From Herminiimonas sp. (GTDB taxonomy: Bacteria > Pseudomonadota > Gammaproteobacteria > Burkholderiales > Burkholderiaceae), in NCBI RefSeq assembly GCF_030655415.1, contig NZ_JAURVN010000015.1:186001-250000 (forward strand): a DNA stretch of 64,000 bases, given 5' to 3'. Below, piece by piece: positions 56,075-64,000 of this stretch. The position numbers were made by a program, and so were the translations under genes. Position 1 is the stretch's first letter. Each line of letters opens with the position of its first letter. Under the pieces are notes generated by a model. It was given only the letters and a program-made list of their open reading frames with translations, had not been told where the DNA came from and searched no databases.

Positions 56075-56083
56075 TGCTAATAT
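56075..56083 (+). promoter_or_regulatory. Possible extended -10 of rpoH, mirror copy
   Basis: TG-C-TAATAT about 70 bp before the mirrored rpoH start; same weak -35 as in the left arm. Confidence 0.33.
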
Positions 56084-56151
56084 AGCCGTTCTAAACGATT
56101 TCGCAGCAGCAAGGCGAGTCGATTCTGAATAAAAGTGAGCAAGGAGAAAGT

Positions 56152-57048
56152 ATGAAAGCAGCATCTGCATCAACCGCAATGATTCCAGCCAGCAATATCA
56201 TGGCACTGGGGTTTTCTGGCGCGCTGGGCAATATTGACGCTTACATCTCGGCGGTCAATCGCCTGCCTATGCTGACGCATGAAGAAGAAATGTCACTGGC
56301 TCGTCGTCTGCGCGACGATAACGATTTGGGCGCTGCGCAAAAGCTGGTGCTTTCGCATCTGCGTCTGGTTGTCTCAATTGCCCGCGGCTACTTGGGTTAT
56401 GGCTTGCCACATGCGGATTTGATTCAAGAAGGCAATATCGGTTTGATGAAAGCCGTGAAACGTTTTGATCCCGATCAAGGCGTGCGTCTTGTTTCGTATT
56501 CGATGCATTGGATCAAGGCAGAAATGCATGAGTACATCCTGAAAAACTGGCGCTTGGTAAAAGTTGCGACGACCAAAGCACAACGCAAGTTGTTCTTTAA
56601 TCTGCGCAGCCATAAAACCGGCCTCGATTCGATGACGCCTGATCAAGTAGATGCTTTGGCAAAAACGCTGAACGTCAAACGCGAAGAAGTCATCGAGATG
56701 GAAATGCGTTTATCCGGTCGCGACATTGCGCTGGAAGCGCCAACTGATGATGAAGACGACAAATTTGCACCTATCGCTTATTTGTCTTCGGATATGCAAG
56801 AGCCGACCAAAGTTTTGGAAGCACAGAACTACGACAAACTGCAAACCGAAGGTTTGTCGACAGCGTTGGGCAAACTGGATCCGCGTTCACGTCGCATCGT
56901 GGAAGCGCGCTGGTTGGCCAACGATGATGGCTCAGGCGCAACCTTGCATGAACTGGCTGATGAGTTCGGTGTTTCTGCAGAACGCATACGTCAGATCGAA
57001 GCAGTTGCATTGAAAAAAATGAAAGGTTCGCTGGCTGCTTACGCATAA
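56152..57048 (+). CDS. rpoH: Sigma-32 RpoH, mirror copy
   Basis: Identical 298-residue product to 35309-36205, with the RpoH box QRKLFFNLR and the AAGGAG ribosome site. Confidence 0.9.
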   Translation: MKAASASTAMIPASNIMALGFSGALGNIDAYISAVNRLPMLTHEEEMSLARRLRDDNDLGAAQKLVLSHLRLVVSIARGYLGYGLPHADLIQEGNIGLMKAVKRFDPDQGVRLVSYSMHWIKAEMHEYILKNWRLVKVATTKAQRKLFFNLRSHKTGLDSMTPDQVDALAKTLNVKREEVIEMEMRLSGRDIALEAPTDDEDDKFAPIAYLSSDMQEPTKVLEAQNYDKLQTEGLSTALGKLDPRSRRIVEARWLANDDGSGATLHELADEFGVSAERIRQIEAVALKKMKGSLAAYA

Positions 57049-57081
57049 TCAAATATGTGTAGTTAAGCAAGCTGCAGTGAA

Positions 57082-57113
57082 CAAAAAAGGCGCTCAATTG
57101 AGCGCCTTTTTTT
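57082..57113. terminator. rpoH/sco bidirectional terminator, mirror copy
   Basis: Mirror of 35244-35275; the same 18-bp palindrome with A/T flanks. Confidence 0.9.
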
Positions 57114-57134
57114 ATGTCGGATTTACTGAACTGA

Positions 57135-57731
57135 TCAAGCAGGTTCGGCCAACAGAATCTTCAAGTCGTGCACGATAGGTTCTACACCTTGACCGTGGCG
57201 TATGAATAAACGTATGCGCCCTTGCGGATCAAATACATAGCTGCCAGCCGTGTGATCGACGGTATAACTACCCGGCGTTTTGCCCGGCACTTTTTGATAA
57301 AAAACTTTGAATTCCTTGGCGGTCTTTTCAGTCTCTGCCAAATCACCACGCAAACCCAGGAAGCGAGGATCAAATGCGGGCACGTATTGCGACAACAGAG
57401 TTGCCGTATCGCGCTCAGGATCAACCGTGATAAACAATACCTGCACCTTGTCAGCATCCGGACCCAAAGCCTTCATCACGTTTGCCATTTCCAACATCGT
57501 CGTCGGGCAAACATCAGGACATTGCGTAAAGCCGAAGAACACCACTACAGCCTTGCCTTTGAAATCGGCCAAGGTACGTGGCTTGCCATTATGGTCATGC
57601 AGGGAAAAATCCTTGCCATATGCCAGCCCGGTCACGTCCGTATTATTGAAAGCCACAGGCGCAGCCTTCTCGCCACATGCGCTTAACGCAAACAAAGCAG
57701 TACAGATCAACAGCAAGGAACGTAGACGCAT
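57135..57731 (-). CDS. Sco copper chaperone lipoprotein, mirror copy
   Basis: Identical to 34626-35222 (lipobox LSAC, CPDVCP, distal His). Confidence 0.88.
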   Translation of the reverse strand: MRLRSLLLICTALFALSACGEKAAPVAFNNTDVTGLAYGKDFSLHDHNGKPRTLADFKGKAVVVFFGFTQCPDVCPTTMLEMANVMKALGPDADKVQVLFITVDPERDTATLLSQYVPAFDPRFLGLRGDLAETEKTAKEFKVFYQKVPGKTPGSYTVDHTAGSYVFDPQGRIRLFIRHGQGVEPIVHDLKILLAEPA

Positions 57732-57735
57732 CTTT

Positions 57736-58620
57736 TTAAAACCTTAAATAGTGGTCGACCAATAATGCGGCGAACAGCAGCGACAAATAAATGATCGAAT
57801 ACGTAAACATCTTGCGCGCGATCATGTCGGTGTAATGCCGATAAACCTGCCACGCATACCAGACAAAAATTGCATCGAGCACAGCCGCTGAAGCCAGATA
57901 AATCAAGCCGCTCATACCAACTGCAAACGGCAACATAGTAGTCGCCACCAAGGCGATCGTGTACAACCAGATATGGAATTGCGTGAACGCCGTACCGTGT
58001 GTAATCGGCAGCATAGGCAAACCGGATTTTGCATATTCATCGCGACGATACAAAGCCAGCGCCCAGAAATGCGGCGGCGTCCAGATGAAAATAATCAGGA
58101 CCAAAATCCACGCTTGCATAGGTAAATCATTCGCGACCGCAGCCCAACCAAGTGCTGGTGGCATCGCACCGGACAAACCGCCGATGACGATATTTTGCGG
58201 CGTCGCTGGTTTCAGGATGATGGTGTAAATCACGGCGTAACCAACGAAGGTTGCGAAGGTCAGCCACATCGTCAACGGATTGACGAAGTTATAAAGTATC
58301 CACATCCCCGCGCCGCCAAGCACGCCCGAAAAAATCAGCGTCTGCGGCACAGTGATTTCGCCGCGCGCCATCGGACGACGCGCAGTACGCGCCATGCGTG
58401 AATCGATCTCACGTTCGACCAGACAGTTAATCGCGAAAGCAGCACCGGCCAACAGCCAGATGCCGACAGTTGCAGCAACGACGATCTTCCAGCTTGGCAG
58501 TTCAGGTGTTGCCAAAAACATGCCGATCACGGCGCAAAAAACTGCAAGCTGCGTCACACGCGGCTTGGTCAGTGCCCAGTATTGGGCGATGCGATTGGGA
58601 GAGGCGGTCAGGGTTGTCAT
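57736..58620 (-). CDS. ctaB: Heme O synthase CtaB, mirror copy
   Basis: Identical 294-residue product to 33737-34621. Confidence 0.9.
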   Translation of the reverse strand: MTTLTASPNRIAQYWALTKPRVTQLAVFCAVIGMFLATPELPSWKIVVAATVGIWLLAGAAFAINCLVEREIDSRMARTARRPMARGEITVPQTLIFSGVLGGAGMWILYNFVNPLTMWLTFATFVGYAVIYTIILKPATPQNIVIGGLSGAMPPALGWAAVANDLPMQAWILVLIIFIWTPPHFWALALYRRDEYAKSGLPMLPITHGTAFTQFHIWLYTIALVATTMLPFAVGMSGLIYLASAAVLDAIFVWYAWQVYRHYTDMIARKMFTYSIIYLSLLFAALLVDHYLRF

Positions 58621-58689
58621 GCGTTATCTTTTGATGCGGCGGGTGAACAGATCAATACAAATACATCTGCAAAAACTATTTGATCTGAC

Positions 58690-59790
58690 TCACGATTTCC
58701 CGGGCTGACCCGAGATTCTAGTCTTGTAGTTTAACATGACCAGCAGCAGCACAAGCAGCGCGGCACAACCGTTGTGCGCTACTGCAAGTGCGAGCGGCCA
58801 TTTCAATGACACGGTGGCAATACCAATCGTGATTTGCAAAGCCAGCGCGCCCAGCAAAGCACGCGCAATCGGCCGCATGCCTTCAAGCTTGAGCGCTTGA
58901 TAACCCAGCCACGCAAGATAAGCGGCCAGCACAAATGCAAAAACTCTGTGCGTCCAATGGATCGCTGTCAGCGCATCGAACGGCAAATACTCACCGTCGG
59001 CAGTCATCCCCAGACTGCGCCACAAGGTAAAGCCATTATCGAAATCCATCTGCGGGATCAATGCGCCATGACACAGAGGGAAATCAGTACAAGCCAGCGC
59101 TGCATAGTTGGTACTAACCCAGCCGCCCAACGCAATTTGTACGGTCAGCAATAGCAAACCTATCAATGCAGGAAGTCGCAATGCTGATGCTTGCTCTGCG
59201 ACGTACGCATGATCTTTTTGGTAAGCGCCCACCCAGGTCAACATGCCGAGTAAAAGCATGCCTAGCAATAAATGGATGGTCACGATGATGGGTTGCAACT
59301 TCATCGTGACAGTCCACGCGCCAAACGCACCTTGTATGCAGACGAAGACAAACAGCAGCATCGGGTAGCGCGGCGAGAAGCGTTGGTTAGTACGGCCGCT
59401 CTGTAACCAGAAGCGCCATGCAATCACCATAATCGCGATGATCAATACACCGATGCCCATCGCAAGATAGCGATGAATCATTTCCACCCATGCCTTCATC
59501 ACGGTCACCGGACCATCGGGCATCAAGGCTTCAGCGGCGCGTATATGTTCCATCGCCTGCAAAGGATTGGCATGGCCGTAACAACCTGGCCAATCAGGGC
59601 AACCAAGGCCGGAATCGGTTAGCCGCGTGAATGCGCCGAACATGATCACGTCAAAGGTGAGGAACACCGTCACCCATACCAGCTTGCGATACTTGTCTGG
59701 ATCTTTCGACGACCAGACAATCACACATGCCAGCATCGCGACAAAAAGTCCTTTGCTGGCTAGCTGGAACAGAGTATTGGAATCAACCAA
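58690..59790 (-). CDS. ctaA: Heme A synthase CtaA, mirror copy
   Basis: Identical 366-residue product to 32567-33667, with the same TTG start overlapping the Sco-like gene by 8 bp. Confidence 0.87.
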   Translation of the reverse strand: MVDSNTLFQLASKGLFVAMLACVIVWSSKDPDKYRKLVWVTVFLTFDVIMFGAFTRLTDSGLGCPDWPGCYGHANPLQAMEHIRAAEALMPDGPVTVMKAWVEMIHRYLAMGIGVLIIAIMVIAWRFWLQSGRTNQRFSPRYPMLLFVFVCIQGAFGAWTVTMKLQPIIVTIHLLLGMLLLGMLTWVGAYQKDHAYVAEQASALRLPALIGLLLLTVQIALGGWVSTNYAALACTDFPLCHGALIPQMDFDNGFTLWRSLGMTADGEYLPFDALTAIHWTHRVFAFVLAAYLAWLGYQALKLEGMRPIARALLGALALQITIGIATVSLKWPLALAVAHNGCAALLVLLLVMLNYKTRISGQPGKS

Positions 59791-60367
59791 TTGAAGAAGC
59801 TTTCAAAAGTTTGGTGACGTCTTTTTTAATCTTGTTCGGGTCTGCATCTTTAGGGAAGCGCATCATCAAATTGCCCAGAGGATCGATCATGAAAATATGA
59901 TCAGATATCGTCGTGCCCTCTTCCACTGGCAACCATCCACGCACGACATCTGCCTTTGCACGCAGCATGTTTGTGCCGTCAAATTCACGGATCAAAATCG
60001 TGTCTAGCGGCTTGTTATCGGTGATCAACCAGACGCGCTCTATGCGTTCCATCTCCTTGCCTTGCGCCAGACGTAGCTGGCGTATGTCATGCAGTTTTTT
60101 CTCACAGACGGCAGGACATTCTCCGCCGTCAACCTGCAGCATGATCCACTTGCCTTTATAAGCATCCAGTGCGATTGGTTTGCCATCCAGCGTCGTGGTT
60201 CCCAGCGCAGGAATCGGATGATCACGCGGATCGATAAACGCGCCGTAATTAGTACGGCTTTGCGGCTTGATCACGTAGTACGTCAGATACGACAAAATAA
60301 TCGGCGATGCACACACCAGAATCACGGCGAGTAATTTCCAGCGTCCCTTGTTTTTACTTTTTTCCAC
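59783..60367 (-). CDS. Sco-like thioredoxin-fold protein, mirror copy
   Basis: Identical 194-residue product to 31990-32574 (GTG start, CPAVC). Confidence 0.75.
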   Translation of the reverse strand: MEKSKNKGRWKLLAVILVCASPIILSYLTYYVIKPQSRTNYGAFIDPRDHPIPALGTTTLDGKPIALDAYKGKWIMLQVDGGECPAVCEKKLHDIRQLRLAQGKEMERIERVWLITDNKPLDTILIREFDGTNMLRAKADVVRGWLPVEEGTTISDHIFMIDPLGNLMMRFPKDADPNKIKKDVTKLLKASSIG

Positions 60368-61067
60368 GGCGAATTCCTGTCACAACAAAAAAGATAAAAG
60401 CCATTGCCGCCAATGCGTACCACTGGAAGGCGTAACCGCGATGTTTTTCCACCCCGGTAGATGGCAAGGGCCAGTCGCGCACCAAGCCATCGTGGGTATC
60501 GGATAGCTGTTCAAGAAAAATCGGCTGCATCGTCAATTTACTCGATGCTGCAAAGCTGGGGATATCCAGATTTTGCACAATCGCATGCGGCTGTGGCGCA
60601 TCAACCGCGCCTAATTGCATGACTTGACCGATAGACTGCCGCGCCACACCTTCAATTTCAATCGTGCCATCAGGTGTGACAACGGCTGGTACTTTAATCC
60701 GATCAGATGGATTGCGCGGAATCCAGCCACGCGCGACCAACACATATTGATTGGTCGCAACAATCTTGAACGGCATCAACAGATAAAAACCGGCAACACC
60801 ATTATGCGGACGATTGTCCAGATACACAGGCCAGTCGCGCAAGAACTCGCCTTTGGCAAGCACCCGTCTAAACTCAAGATCCTCGGCATTAGGCAAGCTT
60901 GCATCCAGTCGAATCGCCGGTGCAGACTGGCGTGCCTGCAGCTTCTCTGCCAGTTCAATCTTCTCGACCGCACGATGAGTCTGCCATTGCGCCAGCGACA
61001 ATCCTATTGCCACTGCAATCGCTGCAGCGATAAATGGAATGAGCCTAAATCGAAAGGTGATTCGCAT
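60354..61067 (-). CDS. SURF1 assembly protein, mirror copy
   Basis: Identical 237-residue product to 31290-32003. Confidence 0.88.
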   Translation of the reverse strand: MRITFRFRLIPFIAAAIAVAIGLSLAQWQTHRAVEKIELAEKLQARQSAPAIRLDASLPNAEDLEFRRVLAKGEFLRDWPVYLDNRPHNGVAGFYLLMPFKIVATNQYVLVARGWIPRNPSDRIKVPAVVTPDGTIEIEGVARQSIGQVMQLGAVDAPQPHAIVQNLDIPSFAASSKLTMQPIFLEQLSDTHDGLVRDWPLPSTGVEKHRGYAFQWYALAAMAFIFFVVTGIRRGKK

Positions 61068-61134
61068 TACAATACCAATTCACTCTAAGCATTCTGCGTT
61101 GCGTACCCATGCCATACGGTAGACAGACACAATC

Positions 61135-61335
61135 ATGAAAATCTTCGTCGCCATCGCTTTTATCCTGATCCTCGGCAGCCTTGGCTCCGCACTGTTTTTC
61201 CTGATGAAGGATAAAGGCAAAAGCGACCGTACGGTCAAGGCACTCGCGATGCGCGTCGGCTTCTCGATCACACTATTTCTTTTAGTCCTGTTGGCGTATC
61301 GCCTCGGTTATATACAACCAACCGGCATACGCTGA
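61135..61335 (+). CDS. DUF2909 twin-transmembrane protein, mirror copy
   Basis: Identical 66-residue product to 31022-31222. Confidence 0.77.
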   Translation: MKIFVAIAFILILGSLGSALFFLMKDKGKSDRTVKALAMRVGFSITLFLLVLLAYRLGYIQPTGIR

Positions 61336-61375
61336 AATCAAGATTTGCATCTAGTACAACATCCGACTTGCTCGT

Positions 61376-61405
61376 AAAAAAGCCGCACCGAAGTGCGGCT
61401 TTTTT
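61376..61405. terminator. coxC terminator, mirror copy
   Basis: Mirror of 30952-30981, with the same GCCGCAC stem and four-base loop. Confidence 0.9.
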
Positions 61406-61424
61406 ATGTCTTGCTGATTACTGA

Positions 61425-62285
61425 TTACAACCAGTAAACAACAACGTACAAACCAAGCCAGACCACGTCAACAAAGTGCCAGTACCAGGCTGCGCCTTCA
61501 AACGCGAAATGATTTTCCGCTGTGAAATGGCCCTTCAGCACACGATACAAAACCACACTCAACATGATCGCGCCCAAGGTCACATGGAAACCATGGAAGC
61601 CGGTCAGCAAAAAGAAGGTAGAACCATAGACACCAGATGTCAACTTCAGGTTCAGCTCGCTGTATGCGTGCATGTATTCATAAACCTGGAAGCCCATGAA
61701 AATCGCGCCCAACAAAATTGTCGCCGCCAGCCAGATCGCTGTTTGGGTACGATGATTTGCACGAATCGCATGATGCGAAATTGTCAGCGTGACGCCAGAC
61801 AGCAAAAGCAACGCGGTGTTGATGGTCGGGATCCAGAACGGGCCCATCGTCGTGAATGATTCAACGGTGCCAGCAGGACCAACATTGCCCCAATGCGCTG
61901 CAAAATCAGGCCACAAGATTTTGTGATCCAGATCGCCAAGCCAAGGCATAGAGATGCTGCGCGCATAAAACAAGGCGCCGAAGAACGCTGCAAAGAACAT
62001 GACTTCAGAGAAGATGAACCAGCTCATGCTCCAGCGGAAAGAGGCATCAACACGCTGGTTGTACATGCCACCTTCAGATTCGCCTATCGCATCGCCAAAC
62101 CACTTGTACAGTACGACGAGAAAGCCGAGCAGGCCTGCGAAAGTCGCATACGGCCCCCAGGCTGCATCATTAACCCAACCCGACGCGCCAAGCATCATCG
62201 TCAGCAGGGAAATACCCGCGGCCACCGGCCAGCTGGACGGACCCGGCACGAAATAATAAGGCGCATTTGCGTATGTTGCACTCAT
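61425..62285 (-). CDS. coxC: Cytochrome c oxidase subunit III, mirror copy
   Basis: Identical 286-residue product to 30072-30932. Confidence 0.9.
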   Translation of the reverse strand: MSATYANAPYYFVPGPSSWPVAAGISLLTMMLGASGWVNDAAWGPYATFAGLLGFLVVLYKWFGDAIGESEGGMYNQRVDASFRWSMSWFIFSEVMFFAAFFGALFYARSISMPWLGDLDHKILWPDFAAHWGNVGPAGTVESFTTMGPFWIPTINTALLLLSGVTLTISHHAIRANHRTQTAIWLAATILLGAIFMGFQVYEYMHAYSELNLKLTSGVYGSTFFLLTGFHGFHVTLGAIMLSVVLYRVLKGHFTAENHFAFEGAAWYWHFVDVVWLGLYVVVYWL

Positions 62286-62410
62286 CTCAATCTCCCAATA
62301 CAAAATTCAAATAGTTACGGTGCAAGGGCAACTTCAAGCCATGAGCACCGCAATTCAATTCCATTTAAACCTGGCGACATGATCGCCGTCGTATTCCGTA
62401 TTTATTATTC

Positions 62411-62989
62411 TTATCCTGCTACTGCCGGTTTTAACTCAACCGTTTTTTCAGGCTTGGCTATCTCGAAGAAGGTATAAGACAAAGTAATCGTCTTTACATC
62501 CTTGGGCAAAGCCGGATCCAGATAAAACACCACAGGCATTTGCTTGGCTTGATTTGCTTCCAGCGTCTGCTGCTGGAAACAGAAACATTCCACTTTCTTG
62601 AAATGCGCTGCAGCTTGTTGCGGCGCATAGCTTGGAATTGCCTGTGCTTCTACACTACGCTTTTGCGTATTCACCACCTCATAAAGCACTTGGGTCATTT
62701 CACCCGGATGCACTTGCATGCTGCTGACGGTTGGTCGAAACCGAAACGGGCCCTGCGCATTCGCATCAAACTCAACCGTAATCGTCCTGCTCTTGTCGAT
62801 TTGCGAATTATCGATAGGCTTTACCTTCATCTCTTGCGAGGTCAGGATATTGACGCCAGTCAATTCACAAATTTGTTTGTAAAGCGGCACCAGCAGATAA
62901 CCAAAACCAAACATCATTACGGCAATCACGATAAGTTTGCCGAACATCCGGGCATTCAATCTGCCTGTTGGTTCTGTCTGGTTATCCAT
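62411..62989 (-). CDS. ctaG: CtaG (Cox11), mirror copy
   Basis: Identical 192-residue product to 29368-29946. Confidence 0.9.
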   Translation of the reverse strand: MDNQTEPTGRLNARMFGKLIVIAVMMFGFGYLLVPLYKQICELTGVNILTSQEMKVKPIDNSQIDKSRTITVEFDANAQGPFRFRPTVSSMQVHPGEMTQVLYEVVNTQKRSVEAQAIPSYAPQQAAAHFKKVECFCFQQQTLEANQAKQMPVVFYLDPALPKDVKTITLSYTFFEIAKPEKTVELKPAVAG

Positions 62990-62995
62990 CTCGCC

Positions 62996-63100
62996 CTAAC
63001 TAAACCAAATACGTTTGACAACCACGCTCAGCATGAAAGCTATTGCGACCGCTGCTAGTAGCAATCCTGTACGCAGATTACGCTTTTTTTGATCCGTCAT
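62996..63100 (-). CDS. Cytochrome oxidase small assembly protein, mirror copy
   Basis: Identical 34-residue product to 29257-29361, again between coxA and ctaG. Confidence 0.72.
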   Translation of the reverse strand: MTDQKKRNLRTGLLLAAVAIAFMLSVVVKRIWFS

Positions 63101-63139
63101 ATGAAGGCAGCCTCATTCAACATGAGGCCGCCGCTCCAT

Positions 63140-64000
63140 TTACTTAACAGTCGGTGGTGTTTCAAATGTATGGAAAGGCGCTGGACTAGGCACTGTCCAT
63201 TCGAGGCCTTCTGCACCTTCCCAAGGTTTGTCAGCAGCAGGTACACCACCACGTATCGATGGAATGACCACCGCAAACAGGAAGTACAACTGCATCAAGC
63301 CAAAGCCCAAACCACCGATCGATGCGATAACATTAAAGTCAGTGAACTGCGCTGGATAATCTGCGTAACGACGCGGCATGCCGGCCAGTCCCAGGAAGTG
63401 CATAGGGAAGAAAGTCACATTGAACAGAATCAGCGAACCCCAGAAGTGAATCTTGCCGCGGGTTTCGTTGTACATAAAACCTGTCCACTTTGGTCCCCAG
63501 TAATAGAAGCCAGCGAACAGCGCGAACAAGGAACCTGCCACCAACACATAGTGGAAGTGAGCAACCACGTAATAGGTATCTTGCAACTGAATATCGATAG
63601 GCGTTACCGCCAGAATCAGACCGGTAAAACCACCAATCGTGAACACGAAGATGAAACCAATCGCGAACAACATCGGTGTTTCGAAAGTCATCGAGCCGCG
63701 CCACATGGTCGCGATCCAGTTGAAAATCTTTACGCCGGTCGGGACTGCAATCAACATCGTCGCGTACATGAAGAACAACTGCGCAGTCACCGGCATACCG
63801 GTGGTGAACATGTGATGCGCCCACACCATGAACGACAGAATCGCGATCGAAGCCGTTGCATACACCATCGATGCATAACCGAACAACTGCTTGCGTGCGA
63901 AGGTTGGGATGATGTGCGACACGATACCGAAGGCCGGCAAAATCATGATGTACACCTCTGGATGTCCGAAGAACCAGAAGATGTGTTGGTACATGACAGG
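63140..64000 (-). CDS. coxA: Cytochrome c oxidase subunit I, mirror copy, cut by window end
   Basis: Codons 250-535 of the coxA at 27610-29217, 5'-truncated by the window edge. Whether the copy is complete, and so whether the mirror runs past the window, cannot be seen. The frame is intact up to the last base. Confidence 0.88.
   Translation of the reverse strand, partial: PVMYQHIFWFFGHPEVYIMILPAFGIVSHIIPTFARKQLFGYASMVYATASIAILSFMVWAHHMFTTGMPVTAQLFFMYATMLIAVPTGVKIFNWIATMWRGSMTFETPMLFAIGFIFVFTIGGFTGLILAVTPIDIQLQDTYYVVAHFHYVLVAGSLFALFAGFYYWGPKWTGFMYNETRGKIHFWGSLILFNVTFFPMHFLGLAGMPRRYADYPAQFTDFNVIASIGGLGFGLMQLYFLFAVVIPSIRGGVPAADKPWEGAEGLEWTVPSPAPFHTFETPPTVK

Larger units (their letters stand above)
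55781..56151. other. rpoH upstream region, mirror copy
   Basis: Reverse complement of 36206-36576. It holds the same hairpin (55787-55816), inverted repeat and possible extended -10 (56075-56083). No gene. Confidence 0.5.

Overview
The window reads as a betaproteobacterial chromosome segment, most likely from the Oxalobacteraceae (Herminiimonas/Janthinobacterium-like). That placement is inferred from gene content and protein character: an aa3-type oxidase cluster with a 34-residue small assembly protein, PhaM, rpoH next to ftsX-ftsE-ftsY, and the run paired M16 peptidases - rsmD - coaD - YfhL-type ferredoxin. No database search was possible. I see no rRNA, tRNA, CRISPR array, insertion sequence, integrase or phage gene.

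The dominant structural feature is a perfect, spacer-free inverted duplication centred between 46178 and 46179. Every base x from 28357 to 46178 has its complement at 92357-x, so the right arm (46179-64000) is the left arm read backwards. Paired gene boundaries and translations all match, with no indel or substitution seen. The window ends inside the mirrored copy of the cytochrome oxidase subunit I gene, so the true end of the mirror is not visible. A 35.6-kb perfect palindrome carrying two identical copies of rpoH, ftsEXY, coaD and the oxidase assembly genes is more likely an assembly or library artefact (fold-back at a short natural hairpin) than biology. Only reads or mapping can settle this. 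Features are listed on both arms so the annotation is complete, but the right arm should not be counted as independent genes.

Region 1-25965 is an ordinary chromosomal mosaic of short units: soluble lytic transglycosylase, GST and cca; an orphan LivJ-type binding protein; an EF-hand peptide; a 24-codon hydrophobic peptide; a PssA-like phospholipid enzyme; queC; a tandem DUF3108 pair; a second orphan binding protein; PhaM; an MFS exporter; TauE/SafE; a ProQ/FinO RNA chaperone; TerC; a two-component system; an alkyl-base glycosylase overlapping a DUF72 gene; periplasmic glutathione peroxidase; a ferritin-like di-iron protein; two copper-handling proteins (DUF411 and PCuAC); trmL; comF; and a BioC-like methyltransferase.

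Region 26431-35222 is the aa3/caa3 oxidase block. It holds coxB (with a fused cytochrome c domain), coxA, the small assembly protein, ctaG, coxC, a DUF2909 twin-membrane-segment protein on the other strand, SURF1, a Sco-like thioredoxin-fold protein, ctaA, ctaB and a Sco lipoprotein: structural subunits, heme O/A synthesis and copper delivery together. It is followed by rpoH, the ftsY-ftsE-ftsX cell-division/SRP operon (both on the minus strand in the left arm), the M16 pair, rsmD, coaD, ferredoxin, a GAF-GGDEF protein and a MOSC protein whose upstream region is where the sequence turns back on itself.
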